DNA from: JBCDCP01 sp039181495
Lineage (GTDB): Bacteria > Pseudomonadota > Alphaproteobacteria > Rhizobiales > Tepidamorphaceae
Length of the DNA stretch: 5,028 nucleotides
Direction: 5' to 3'
Assembly: GCA_039181495.1 (NCBI GenBank)
Contig: JBCDCP010000162.1
Location: forward strand, 1-5,028
Shown here: piece by piece, positions 1 through 5,028 of the stretch
How positions within the stretch are numbered: position 1 is the first letter of the stretch
Layout: each line of letters starts with the position of its first letter
Notes under the pieces: model-generated
The model's input: the letters and a program-made list of their open reading frames with translations, nothing else
What the model was told of the DNA's origin: nothing
Database searches by the model: none
Position numbers and translations under genes: made by a program

Positions 1-1073
1 CCATGGCCTATCTGAGGGTACTGGTGCAGCCCTCGGACGATCTCGCCTTCGAGCGCATCGTCAATGTGCCACGCCGTGGTCTTGGCGATGCAACACTCAA
101 ACTGCTGCACGCCCATGCCCGTGCCAGCAATGTGCCGCTCACCGAGGCTGCCCTCACGCTGATCGAGACTGAAGAACTCAAACCAAAGCCGCGTGGCGCC
201 CTGCGCGGTTTAATGGAGGACTTCGCCCGTTGGCGAACCGAGCTCGAATCCACACCATTCACTGATCTTGCAGCACTTCTGCTGGACGAGTCCGGCTACA
301 CCGCCATGTGGCTCAACGACAAATCGCCCGACGCGCCCGGCCGGCTTGAGAACCTCAAGGAGCTGATCCGCTCCATGGAACCCTATGAGTCACTGCCCGC
401 ATTCCTGGAGCATGTCGCATTGGTGATGGACGCCGAGTCCGGGGCGGCGGAGCCCAAGGTTTCGCTGATGACGCTGCACAGCGCCAAGGGGCTTGAGTTC
501 GACACGGTGTTCCTTCCCGGCTGGGAAGAAGGTCTTTTTCCGCATCAACGGGCGCTCGATGAGGGCGGTCGGGCATCATTGGAAGAAGAGCGCCGGCTGG
601 CCTATGTCGGCATCACCCGGGCAAAAAAACGGGCACGGCTCTACTTCGCCTCCAACCGGCGTATCCACGGCTTGTGGCAGTCCTCGATTCCTTCGCGCTT
701 TCTCGACGAACTGCCGTCCGCCCATGTCGAGGTGGTCGAGACCAACTCGGTAGCCGGCGGTTGGGGATATGGCCAAAGCCGGTTCGACGGCATGGAAACC
801 TTCGGCGGCAACACCTATCAGACGCCGGGCTGGCAGCGCGCGCAGGCAAGAGGCGGCCAGACAACGACACCGCCTCGCGGCCCCAAGCTGATCGATGGTG
901 AGGTCATTGCGCGATCAACCGGCACCACGGCCCAGTTTGAACTCGGCGAACGCGTCTTTCATCAGAAGTTCGGCTATGGCCAGGTGACCGACGTGGACGG
1001 CAACAAGCTGACCGTCGATTTTGAAATCAGTGGCCCCAAGCGGGTGATTGATTCCTTCCTGGAACGGCACTGA
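1..1073 (+). CDS. uvrD: UvrD/PcrA-type superfamily 1 DNA helicase, C-terminal part (5' end outside window)
   Basis: This is the C-terminal half of an ATP-dependent 3'-5' DNA helicase that acts in nucleotide excision and mismatch repair and in removing stalled RNA polymerase or recombination intermediates. The reading frame is open from the window edge. The first ATG (base 3) is internal, because the text after it matches the family's interior. Numbering from that Met: NVPRRGLG at 21-28 is the conserved segment of domain 2B; SLMTLHSAKGLEFDTVFLPG at 154-173 is helicase motif V; EEERRLAYVGITRAKK at 194-209 is motif VI with the arginine that contacts ATP. A Gly/Gln/Thr-rich linker spans about 250-295. 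The last 45 residues (FELGERVFHQKFGYGQV..., about 312-356) form the Tudor-like C-terminal domain that binds RNA polymerase in PcrA/UvrD. The Walker A motif and the rest of domain 1A lie upstream and cannot be checked. Nothing suggests decay. UvrD versus PcrA naming is arbitrary in this group. Confidence 0.95.
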   Translation, partial: MAYLRVLVQPSDDLAFERIVNVPRRGLGDATLKLLHAHARASNVPLTEAALTLIETEELKPKPRGALRGLMEDFARWRTELESTPFTDLAALLLDESGYTAMWLNDKSPDAPGRLENLKELIRSMEPYESLPAFLEHVALVMDAESGAAEPKVSLMTLHSAKGLEFDTVFLPGWEEGLFPHQRALDEGGRASLEEERRLAYVGITRAKKRARLYFASNRRIHGLWQSSIPSRFLDELPSAHVEVVETNSVAGGWGYGQSRFDGMETFGGNTYQTPGWQRAQARGGQTTTPPRGPKLIDGEVIARSTGTTAQFELGERVFHQKFGYGQVTDVDGNKLTVDFEISGPKRVIDSFLERH

Positions 1074-1082
1074 TCTACCGCC

Positions 1083-1946
1083 ATGTTCGTTGTCCGCGTG
1101 CCCATCGCCGAGGCCGAAGCCGATGGTGCCACCGACGCGCTGCTCGCGTCATTCCATCCCGAGACCTCCGCTGTGGCAGCAATTGAAATCGGCAATGAGT
1201 GGGTCGTTGACGCCTATTACGTCGATGAACCGGACCCAGGCGCAATCGCCGCGATTTTGTCGAATGCGCTGGCCCGCGATCTGACAGAGACGGACATCCA
1301 TATCAAAGCACTCGCCCGGCAGGATTGGGTCCAGACCAGCCTCGAGGGGCTGCCGCCTGTGCAGGCAGGACGGTTCGTCATCCACGGTCGGCACGACCGC
1401 GATCGTGTGCCGTCCAACGCGATTGGCATCGAGATTGAGGCCGGGCTTGCATTCGGCACAGGCCATCACGCAACGACGCTTGGATGCCTGTTGGCGATTG
1501 ACCGTCTGCTGAAATCCCGCAGACCGCTCAATGGCCTTGATCTGGGCACTGGTACGGGCCTGCTCGCAATAGGCATCGCAAGGGCAGCACGAGTGCCGGT
1601 GCTGGCCTCTGACATTGACAGGGAAGCCACTCGTGTCAGCCGCGAAAATGTCCGTGCCAACGGGGCGGCGGGTTTTGTGCAGCTGTTGCACGCAGCTGGT
1701 ACCGAACGACATGCGCTCAAGGCCGCAGGTCCATTTGATCTGATCGTGGCCAATATCCTGGCACGCCCCCTGATCCGCATGTCGACCGGTCTTTCGGAGC
1801 TTGCCGCAGCTGGCGCCGACCTGATCTTGTCCGGATTGCTAAACGAACAGGCCACTGGTGTTTTTGCTGCTTATCGGGCACGAGGATGGCGGCTGGTCGA
1901 GCGCAACGCTATAGACGGTTGGACCACGCTCCACCTGCGCCGCTGA
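1083..1946 (+). CDS. prmA: Ribosomal protein L11 methyltransferase PrmA
   Basis: This cytosolic S-adenosylmethionine-dependent enzyme trimethylates lysines and the N-terminus of ribosomal protein L11. The 287 residues fit the family length of about 280-295. The N-terminal third (1-100) is the L11-recognition domain, and the catalytic domain follows. Visible signatures are AFGTGHHATT at 123-132, the glycine-rich SAM loop LDLGTGTG at 152-159, the acidic motif ASDID at 175-179 that would hold the SAM ribose, FDLIVANILARPL at 218-230 (the N-I-L-A active-site motif), and LILSGLL at 247-253. The start is the ATG nine bases after the helicase stop. I see no good Shine-Dalgarno right before it (GGAACGG lies about 15 bases upstream), so translation probably depends on coupling to the upstream gene. 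The gene ends just before the hairpin terminator at 1958-2005. L11 methylation is dispensable in Escherichia coli, so a mild phenotype would be expected. Confidence 0.96.
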   Translation: MFVVRVPIAEAEADGATDALLASFHPETSAVAAIEIGNEWVVDAYYVDEPDPGAIAAILSNALARDLTETDIHIKALARQDWVQTSLEGLPPVQAGRFVIHGRHDRDRVPSNAIGIEIEAGLAFGTGHHATTLGCLLAIDRLLKSRRPLNGLDLGTGTGLLAIGIARAARVPVLASDIDREATRVSRENVRANGAAGFVQLLHAAGTERHALKAAGPFDLIVANILARPLIRMSTGLSELAAAGADLILSGLLNEQATGVFAAYRARGWRLVERNAIDGWTTLHLRR

Positions 1947-1957
1947 ACCGAAGTTCC

Positions 1958-2005
1958 AAAAAGAAAAGGCGGCTCTTCCATCAGCCGGAAGAACCGCCCT
2001 TTCTT
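1958..2005. terminator. Bidirectional hairpin terminator between prmA and the small minus-strand gene
   Basis: Arms 1961-1979 and 1987-2005 pair around the 7-base loop ATCAGCC. The core is GGCGGCTCTTCC against GGAAGAACCGCC. Two positions do not pair on the plus strand: 1967/1999 (A against C) and 1973/1993 (C against A). On the minus-strand transcript both become U-G or G-U wobbles, so all 19 pairs form there. The minus-strand RNA then runs into UUUUCUUUUU (bases 1967 to 1958), a good U-tract. The plus-strand RNA has the shorter run CUUUCUU (1999-2005). The element lies 11 bases after the prmA stop and 20 bases after the stop of the small gene, as expected for convergent genes. Confidence 0.88.
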
Positions 2006-2025
2006 GGATCACTATGCGGAGGCGA

Positions 2026-2325
2026 TCAGAACCGCGTTACGCGGCCCGCTGCCGTGCGGCTTCCTTTTGGCAGGTTCCGCGGGGTGTCTTCGTCGGACCC
2101 CATGGTGCGCGCCATTTCGGACCTGACCACATCCAGATCGATGCCGGCCTGCTCTGCATAGCGGCGCACGGCGACCATGGCGGCCCGTTCGCGCGCTGCG
2201 ATCATGTTTTCAAAGGTCCGAGTGGCGCCTTTGCTCAGCCGGTCCATCAGGTTTGAACCGGAAAACAGACTTCGTTCGCCATGTCCGGCGCCGAAACCCG
2301 CGCTCTTCAGTGTTGCTGTGCTCAT
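2026..2325 (-). CDS. Small hypothetical protein, 99 residues, charged and mostly helical
   Basis: I do not recognise this protein. The start is the ATG at 2325-2323, chosen because AGGAG (2337-2333) sits seven bases before it. An in-frame ATG 40 codons upstream (2445) has no comparable ribosome site, and its extension (Cys, Trp, Pro-rich) looks like untranslated leader. The product has a Gly/Ser-rich N-terminus (1-25). A segment at about 27-75 follows that looks helical, with alternating hydrophobic and Arg/Glu residues (for example ENMIAARERAAMVAVRRYAE at 39-58) and a GIDLDVVRSEMAR stretch at 61-73. The Arg/Lys/Pro-rich tail (76-99) ends TRF. There is no signal peptide, membrane span or cysteine. 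It is monocistronic, converges on prmA and diverges from the aminopeptidase gene. Its own Shine-Dalgarno, structured leader and a terminator favouring its strand all argue that it is expressed. It could be a small nucleic-acid- or protein-binding regulator, but that is a guess from composition only. Confidence 0.8.
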   Translation of the reverse strand: MSTATLKSAGFGAGHGERSLFSGSNLMDRLSKGATRTFENMIAARERAAMVAVRRYAEQAGIDLDVVRSEMARTMGSDEDTPRNLPKGSRTAAGRVTRF

Positions 2326-2332
2326 TGTCGTG

Positions 2333-2337
2333 CTCCT
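2333..2337 (-). promoter_or_regulatory. Ribosome binding site of the small minus-strand gene
   Basis: The minus strand reads AGGAG followed by seven bases and ATG, near-ideal for a bacterial Shine-Dalgarno. It settles the start at 2325 over the upstream in-frame ATG at 2445. Confidence 0.82.
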
Positions 2338-2342
2338 GGTTG

Positions 2343-2393
2343 CCCGGAATGCTCCGGGGTTCTGTCCGGTTTGTTGCCAAAGCCCGGCAGGGC
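2343..2393 (-). promoter_or_regulatory. Two small hairpins in the leader of the small minus-strand gene
   Basis: Read as minus-strand RNA, the first element is GCCC-UGCC-GGGC (2393-2382). The second is CCCGGA-GCAU-UCCGGG (2358-2343), a perfect 6-base-pair stem with a 4-base loop that ends five bases before the AGGAG ribosome site. The short motif GCCCGG occurs on the plus strand at both places (2382 and 2342), so the two elements could also pair with each other in alternative folds. This could be leader regulation or only local GC-rich complementarity. I cannot assign it to a known riboswitch class. Confidence 0.4.
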
Positions 2394-2628
2394 ACCTCCC
2401 AACGCATTCACGCGTCTTGTTGTCATTGAGATGGAAGATAAGCACTTATTGCGGCGCACAAATGTCTCTAAACCGATGTCAGACATGCATTTTCCGCATG
2501 CGCCGTCACAATTTTGCTGCATTGCACAAAAGTCACCTGCCACTGCCTCTCGGCTGAGCAGAAAGGTTAACCGGGTGTGAACGCATCATGACTTTTTGCG
2601 GGTCAACGCCCAGCATTTGGGCAACACA

Positions 2629-2660
2629 TTGACAATCCGACGGTGCTTCCTGTCCATATG
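2629..2660 (+). promoter_or_regulatory. Possible promoter of the aminopeptidase P gene
   Basis: TTGACA at 2629-2634 is a perfect match to the sigma-70 -35 hexamer. The matching -10 is poor: at normal 17-18 base spacing there is only GTCCAT or TCCATA, and the more AT-rich CCATAT or CATATG needs a 19-20 base spacer. If real, transcription would begin near 2665, just upstream of the GTG start at 2691 and downstream of the alternative starts at 2643 and 2658. Alphaproteobacterial promoters often have degenerate -10 elements, so it stays plausible but unproven. Confidence 0.35.
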
Positions 2661-2675
2661 CTCAACACTGGAGCC

Positions 2676-2680
2676 AAGGA
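2676..2680 (+). promoter_or_regulatory. pepP: Ribosome binding site of the aminopeptidase P gene
   Basis: AAGGA lies ten bases before the GTG at 2691, with a second purine block GGAG at 2670-2673. The alternative starts at 2643 (GTG) and 2658 (ATG) have no such sequence upstream. This supports the GTG at 2691. Confidence 0.6.
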
Positions 2681-2690
2681 CTGTTGCGGC

Positions 2691-4505
2691 GTGTTTCAGA
2701 CATTTGAAGACCCACCCAAGCCCCCGGTAGGGGAAGACCGGCTCGCACGCCTGCGGGCGGCGCTAAATGTGGCGAATGTGGACGGATTCCTCATCCCGCG
2801 CGCCGATGCGCATCAGGGCGAGTATGTTGCGCCCTGTGACGAACGGCTTGCCTGGCTGACAGGATTCACAGGTTCAGCGGGATTGGCGGTCGTGCTTGGC
2901 GACAAGGCAGCCATTTTGGTCGACGGTCGCTACACCCTCCAGGTTCGCAGTCAGGTCGATGCCGCTCAGTTTGAACCGGCTCATCTGATTGAGCTGGGGC
3001 TGGCCGGATGGCTCAAGGCGAACCTCGAGCCGGGACAGAGGCTTGGTTTTGATCCTTGGCTGCACACGCTAGCCGACGTCAGAAAGCTAAAGAAACTGGT
3101 GGAGGAGAAAGATGCCTCATTGGTGGCACTGGAGGAGAACCCGATCGACCAGATCTGGGCTGACCGCCCGGACCCACCATCCGCATCGATGATCGTCCAT
3201 AACGACGAACGGGCCGGTGCATCAGTTGCTGAGAAATCCAGGATTCTCAACGCGAAACTCGGGGACCAGAATGCCGATGCAGCGATCCTCACGGATCCGG
3301 ATTCTATCTGCTGGGCCTTCAATATCCGCGGCCAGGATGTGGCGCACAATCCTGTGGTTCTCGGCTTCGCCATCCTGCACCGCGACGCCCAGGCACAGCT
3401 TTTCACCGATCCCGCCAAGCTGACCAATGAGGTCGGCGATCATCTGGGCGAACATGTCACGGTGCATCCGCCAACAGATCTCACAGCGGCACTCGGGCAA
3501 CTGGCCGAGACCGAGGCCCGAATCATGTTCGACCCCAATCGTGGGGCTTACGCCATCGCCGATATCCTGACGCAGGGTGAAAAGAAGCTGGTCGAAACCC
3601 GCGATCCGGTGGTGCTGCCGAAAGCCATCAAGAACGCAGCAGAAATTGAAGGTGCAAGGCAAGCCCATCGTCGCGATGCAATTCCGTTTGTCCGCTTTCT
3701 CACGTGGCTTGATCAGCAGGCAGAACAGGGCGGCGTCGACGAGATCTCGGCAGCCCGAAGGCTCGAGGCGCTGCGCGCCGAGACCGGTGTGCTGCGCGAT
3801 ATCAGCTTCGATACGATTTCCGGTTCCGGGCCCAATGGCGCAATCATCCACTACCGCGTGACCAAGAGCACCAACCGGCCGCTGGAGCCGGGCAGCCTTT
3901 ATCTCGTGGATTCTGGTGCGCAATACGCCGACGGCACGACTGACATCACGCGGACCATCGCCATCGGAGATCCGCCCAAAGACGCGGTCCGCGACTACAC
4001 ACTGGTGCTGAAAGGGCACATCGCAATCGCCCTGGCTCGCTTTCCGGTCGGCACGACAGGCACGCAAATTGATACGCTCGCCCGCTACCCGCTATGGCAG
4101 GCTGGTCTCGACTATGATCACGGCACCGGACATGGCGTCGGCAGCTTTCTGAGTGTCCATGAGGGCCCCCAGAACATCTCGAAGCGCGGCGTGGTCAAGC
4201 TCGAGCCCGGCATGATCCTGTCAAACGAACCCGGTTACTACCGCACGGATCAGTATGGCATTCGCATCGAGAATCTCGTGCTGGTCACCGAGGCCGAAGC
4301 ACCGCCAAGGGCGGAACGCGACCTCCTGTGCTTCGAGACGCTGACTCTGGCGCCTTATGAGCCCAAGCTGATCGATCCATCGCTCCTGACGGCGGACGAG
4401 CGCGACTGGCTCAATGCCTACAACGCGCGCATCCGTGAAGAGCTCATGGTGGACCTTGACGACGCTGCGCGCGAATTCCTCGAACGCGTGACGCAACCGG
4501 TCTGA
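2691..4505 (+). CDS. pepP: Cytosolic aminopeptidase P (Xaa-Pro aminopeptidase, peptidase family M24B), GTG start
   Basis: This metallopeptidase removes the N-terminal residue from peptides with proline in second position, completing breakdown of proline-containing peptides in the cytosol. The frame is open from 2643, but I place the start at GTG 2691 (604 residues). It gives MFQTFE..., like rhizobial homologues as I recall them, it has AAGGA ten bases upstream, and the preceding 16 residues look like leader. Domains are an N-terminal creatinase-like domain (about 15-150, with FLIPRADAHQGEYV at 33-46 and WLTGFTGSAG at 55-64), a second creatinase-like domain (about 150-310), the pita-bread catalytic domain (about 320-540) and a C-terminal segment (about 545-604) typical of the long XPNPEP1-like form. 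The expected metal ligands are all present: Asp407 (LVDSGAQY), Asp418 (TTDITR), His481 (GTGHGVG), Glu513 (SNEPGYY) and Glu527 (IRIENLV). Substrate-site His387 (IIHYR) and His490 (VHEGP) are also present. No signal peptide is seen. It appears monocistronic and converges on azlD. Confidence 0.95.
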   Translation: MFQTFEDPPKPPVGEDRLARLRAALNVANVDGFLIPRADAHQGEYVAPCDERLAWLTGFTGSAGLAVVLGDKAAILVDGRYTLQVRSQVDAAQFEPAHLIELGLAGWLKANLEPGQRLGFDPWLHTLADVRKLKKLVEEKDASLVALEENPIDQIWADRPDPPSASMIVHNDERAGASVAEKSRILNAKLGDQNADAAILTDPDSICWAFNIRGQDVAHNPVVLGFAILHRDAQAQLFTDPAKLTNEVGDHLGEHVTVHPPTDLTAALGQLAETEARIMFDPNRGAYAIADILTQGEKKLVETRDPVVLPKAIKNAAEIEGARQAHRRDAIPFVRFLTWLDQQAEQGGVDEISAARRLEALRAETGVLRDISFDTISGSGPNGAIIHYRVTKSTNRPLEPGSLYLVDSGAQYADGTTDITRTIAIGDPPKDAVRDYTLVLKGHIAIALARFPVGTTGTQIDTLARYPLWQAGLDYDHGTGHGVGSFLSVHEGPQNISKRGVVKLEPGMILSNEPGYYRTDQYGIRIENLVLVTEAEAPPRAERDLLCFETLTLAPYEPKLIDPSLLTADERDWLNAYNARIREELMVDLDDAAREFLERVTQPV

Positions 4506-4521
4506 TGGTCTTCGTCAGCCC
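4499..4521. other. Small hairpin spanning the stop codons of the convergent pepP and azlD genes
   Basis: CTGATG (4502-4507) and CGTCAG (4513-4518) pair around the loop GTCTT; in plus-strand RNA the stem has one U-G wobble. GG (4499-4500) and CC (4520-4521) extend it beyond one mismatch. In minus-strand RNA the wobble becomes a C-A mismatch. There is no U-tract on either side, so it is at best a weak or factor-assisted terminator. No other terminator candidate is visible in the nine-base gap. Confidence 0.3.
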
Positions 4522-4844
4522 AGCCCAAGATAGCGCAGCAGCACGACCAGCAGCGTCGGGGCAAAGACCACGACAATAAGACCGAAGCGAAAAGACAGCA
4601 TGACCGCCATCACTGCGGCGAGCCACTCGGCTGGTCCCAATGCAGCGAGCGCTGGGACGACCAGTGCCGTCAGAACAGCAGCCGGGATGGCATCAAGCGC
4701 AGCTTCAAGCCGTGGCGGCAACGAGGCAAAGCGCGATAGGACAATCGCGCCGCCAGCACGGGTCGCATAGGTCAGGGCTGCTGCAAGCAGGATTACCGTA
4801 AGCGGGTCGCGCCAGATTGCTTCGAACATGCTGTCAGTCGGCAT
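4515..4844 (-). CDS. azlD: AzlD-family small membrane subunit of a branched-chain amino acid exporter
   Basis: AzlD (YgaH-like) is the small partner of AzlC (YgaZ-like); together they form an inner-membrane exporter, known for valine and other branched-chain amino acids in some bacteria. The start is the ATG at 4844-4842, six bases after GGAGG (4855-4851). That gives 109 residues, typical for the family. Hydrophobic segments are at about 14-25, 56-70, 74-90 and 90-107. LTYATRAGG at 24-32 and the AIPAAVLTAL stretch at 52-61 are typical AzlD features. Its first 11 bases overlap the end of azlC, so the two are translationally coupled. The stop lies nine bases from the stop of the converging aminopeptidase gene. 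The transported substrate cannot be read from the sequence. Confidence 0.92.
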   Translation of the reverse strand: MPTDSMFEAIWRDPLTVILLAAALTYATRAGGAIVLSRFASLPPRLEAALDAIPAAVLTALVVPALAALGPAEWLAAVMAVMLSFRFGLIVVVFAPTLLVVLLRYLGLG

Positions 4845-5028
4845 GGCGTGCCTCCGGAGCAGCATCCTGCCCTGACATCTGGTCGGTGCTCGATGGCGGC
4901 TTGCCACGCAGTGCCGCGAACAGGACACCGATCAGCGCCCCGCCGGCTATGTGCCAAGGCTCGCCGATGATCGCCTGAACCGCCAGCGCGCCGATGCCAC
5001 TGACAATCACAACGGGCAGCCAGTTGGC
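4834..5028 (-). CDS. azlC: AzlC-family branched-chain amino acid exporter subunit, C-terminal 64 residues (rest outside window)
   Basis: Reading the minus strand from the window edge in frame gives 64 residues, starting ANWLPVVIVSGIGALAVQAI, then a TGA at 4836-4834. The partial product has two hydrophobic segments (about 4-21 and 26-40) separated by GEPWHIAGG. This resembles the last part of AzlC/YgaZ proteins, where a P-W motif precedes the final helix (LIGVLFAALRG). A hydrophilic tail of about 24 residues (41-64) follows and probably lies in the cytoplasm. The assignment rests on this partial match plus the adjacent, overlapping azlD, since azlC normally directly precedes azlD. The start, promoter and most of the protein lie beyond 5028. 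Confidence 0.85.
   Translation of the reverse strand, partial: ANWLPVVIVSGIGALAVQAIIGEPWHIAGGALIGVLFAALRGKPPSSTDQMSGQDAAPEARHAD
4851..4855 (-). promoter_or_regulatory. azlD: Ribosome binding site of azlD, inside the end of azlC
   Basis: GGAGG on the minus strand is followed by six bases and the ATG at 4844. It lies within the last codons of azlC and rules out a start further upstream in the open frame, which runs to 4928. Confidence 0.85.

Larger units (their letters stand above)
2326..2690. other. Divergent intergenic region between the small gene and the aminopeptidase P gene
   Basis: About 365 bases with no convincing gene on either strand; the ORFs crossing it lack ribosome sites and protein-like composition. 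The side nearest the small gene (2326-2400) is GC-rich leader. The middle (2430-2530) is richer in A and T and holds short palindromes: ATAAG-CA-CTTAT at 2438-2449, ATGTC-A-GACAT at 2476-2486, and CATGC/GCATG arms at 2484-2500. The right part has GGTTAACC at 2565-2572, a GCCCA/TGGGC hairpin at 2608-2622 and a perfect TTGACA at 2629-2634. It must hold the promoters of both flanking genes, but I find no strong -10 element for either. A weak candidate for the minus gene is TTTGTG (2462-2457), 16 bases, then TATCTT (2440-2435). Confidence 0.6.

Noticed and set aside
3..5. ATG at base 3 as the true start of the helicase gene
   Set aside because: The protein from this Met lacks the Walker A and other N-terminal motifs and begins in the middle of the UvrD fold, so the gene continues upstream of the window.
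1149..1712. Open frame of 187 codons on the minus strand inside prmA
   Set aside because: It is antisense to conserved PrmA motifs and rich in Cys, His and Arg in the way typical of shadow frames; no start signal is seen.
2326..2445. A 40-residue N-terminal extension of the small minus-strand protein, from ATG 2445
   Set aside because: There is no ribosome site at 2445, the extension has noncoding-like composition and overlaps the hairpin leader, while ATG 2325 has a strong Shine-Dalgarno.
2177..2557. Open frame of 126 codons on the plus strand opposite the small gene and into the intergenic region
   Set aside because: It starts inside the small minus-strand gene without a ribosome site, and its composition looks random. 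The minus-strand reading has the Shine-Dalgarno and terminator.
3222..4067. Long open frame of 281 codons on the minus strand inside pepP
   Set aside because: It lies wholly antisense to a well-supported enzyme gene, has no ribosome site I can see and encodes no recognisable motif; long antisense frames are common in GC-rich genes.
4845..4928. Upstream extension of AzlD to an ATG at 4928
   Set aside because: The extension would overlap the azlC coding region in another frame and is Cys/Arg-rich; GGAGG six bases before ATG 4844 fixes the start there.
1..5028. CRISPR arrays, insertion sequences, tRNA genes, phage or defence genes
   Set aside because: I saw no regularly spaced repeats, transposase-like protein, terminal inverted repeats or tRNA-like folds. 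The genes are ordinary housekeeping and transport genes apart from the unrecognised small one.

Overview
The window looks like a housekeeping stretch of an alphaproteobacterial chromosome, most likely Hyphomicrobiales (Rhizobiales). The base composition is GC-rich by eye. The order uvrD/pcrA-type helicase, prmA, XPNPEP1-type aminopeptidase P is one I associate with rhizobia and relatives, and the aminopeptidase N-terminus (MFQTFE...) is rhizobial in style. This placement comes from recalled family features, not from a search, and I cannot name a genus.

Layout. Bases 1-1073 (+) are the 3' end of a UvrD/PcrA DNA helicase gene whose start lies outside the window. Nine bases later, 1083-1946 (+) is prmA, the ribosomal protein L11 methyltransferase, probably in the same transcript. 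Bases 1958-2005 hold a strong hairpin terminator serving both prmA (+) and the converging gene. Bases 2026-2325 (-) encode a 99-residue protein I do not recognise; it has a clear Shine-Dalgarno and a structured leader. Bases 2326-2690 are a divergent intergenic region rich in small dyads, with a perfect TTGACA box and a near-match to a CtrA-type site. Bases 2691-4505 (+) encode a complete 604-residue cytosolic aminopeptidase P with all metal ligands intact. Nine bases after its stop, and converging on it, are azlD (4515-4844, -) and the 3' end of azlC (4834-5028, -). These overlap by 11 bases and encode an AzlCD/YgaZH-type branched-chain amino acid exporter.

How the genes relate. UvrD and PrmA share a transcription direction but not an obvious pathway. 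Aminopeptidase P releases N-terminal residues from Xaa-Pro peptides, and AzlCD exports branched-chain amino acids. Both touch amino-acid homeostasis, but they are convergent and not one operon.

I saw no mobile element, CRISPR array, tRNA, rRNA or obvious defence system. The least explained item is the small minus-strand gene at 2026-2325 with its regulatory region; the rest is conventional.
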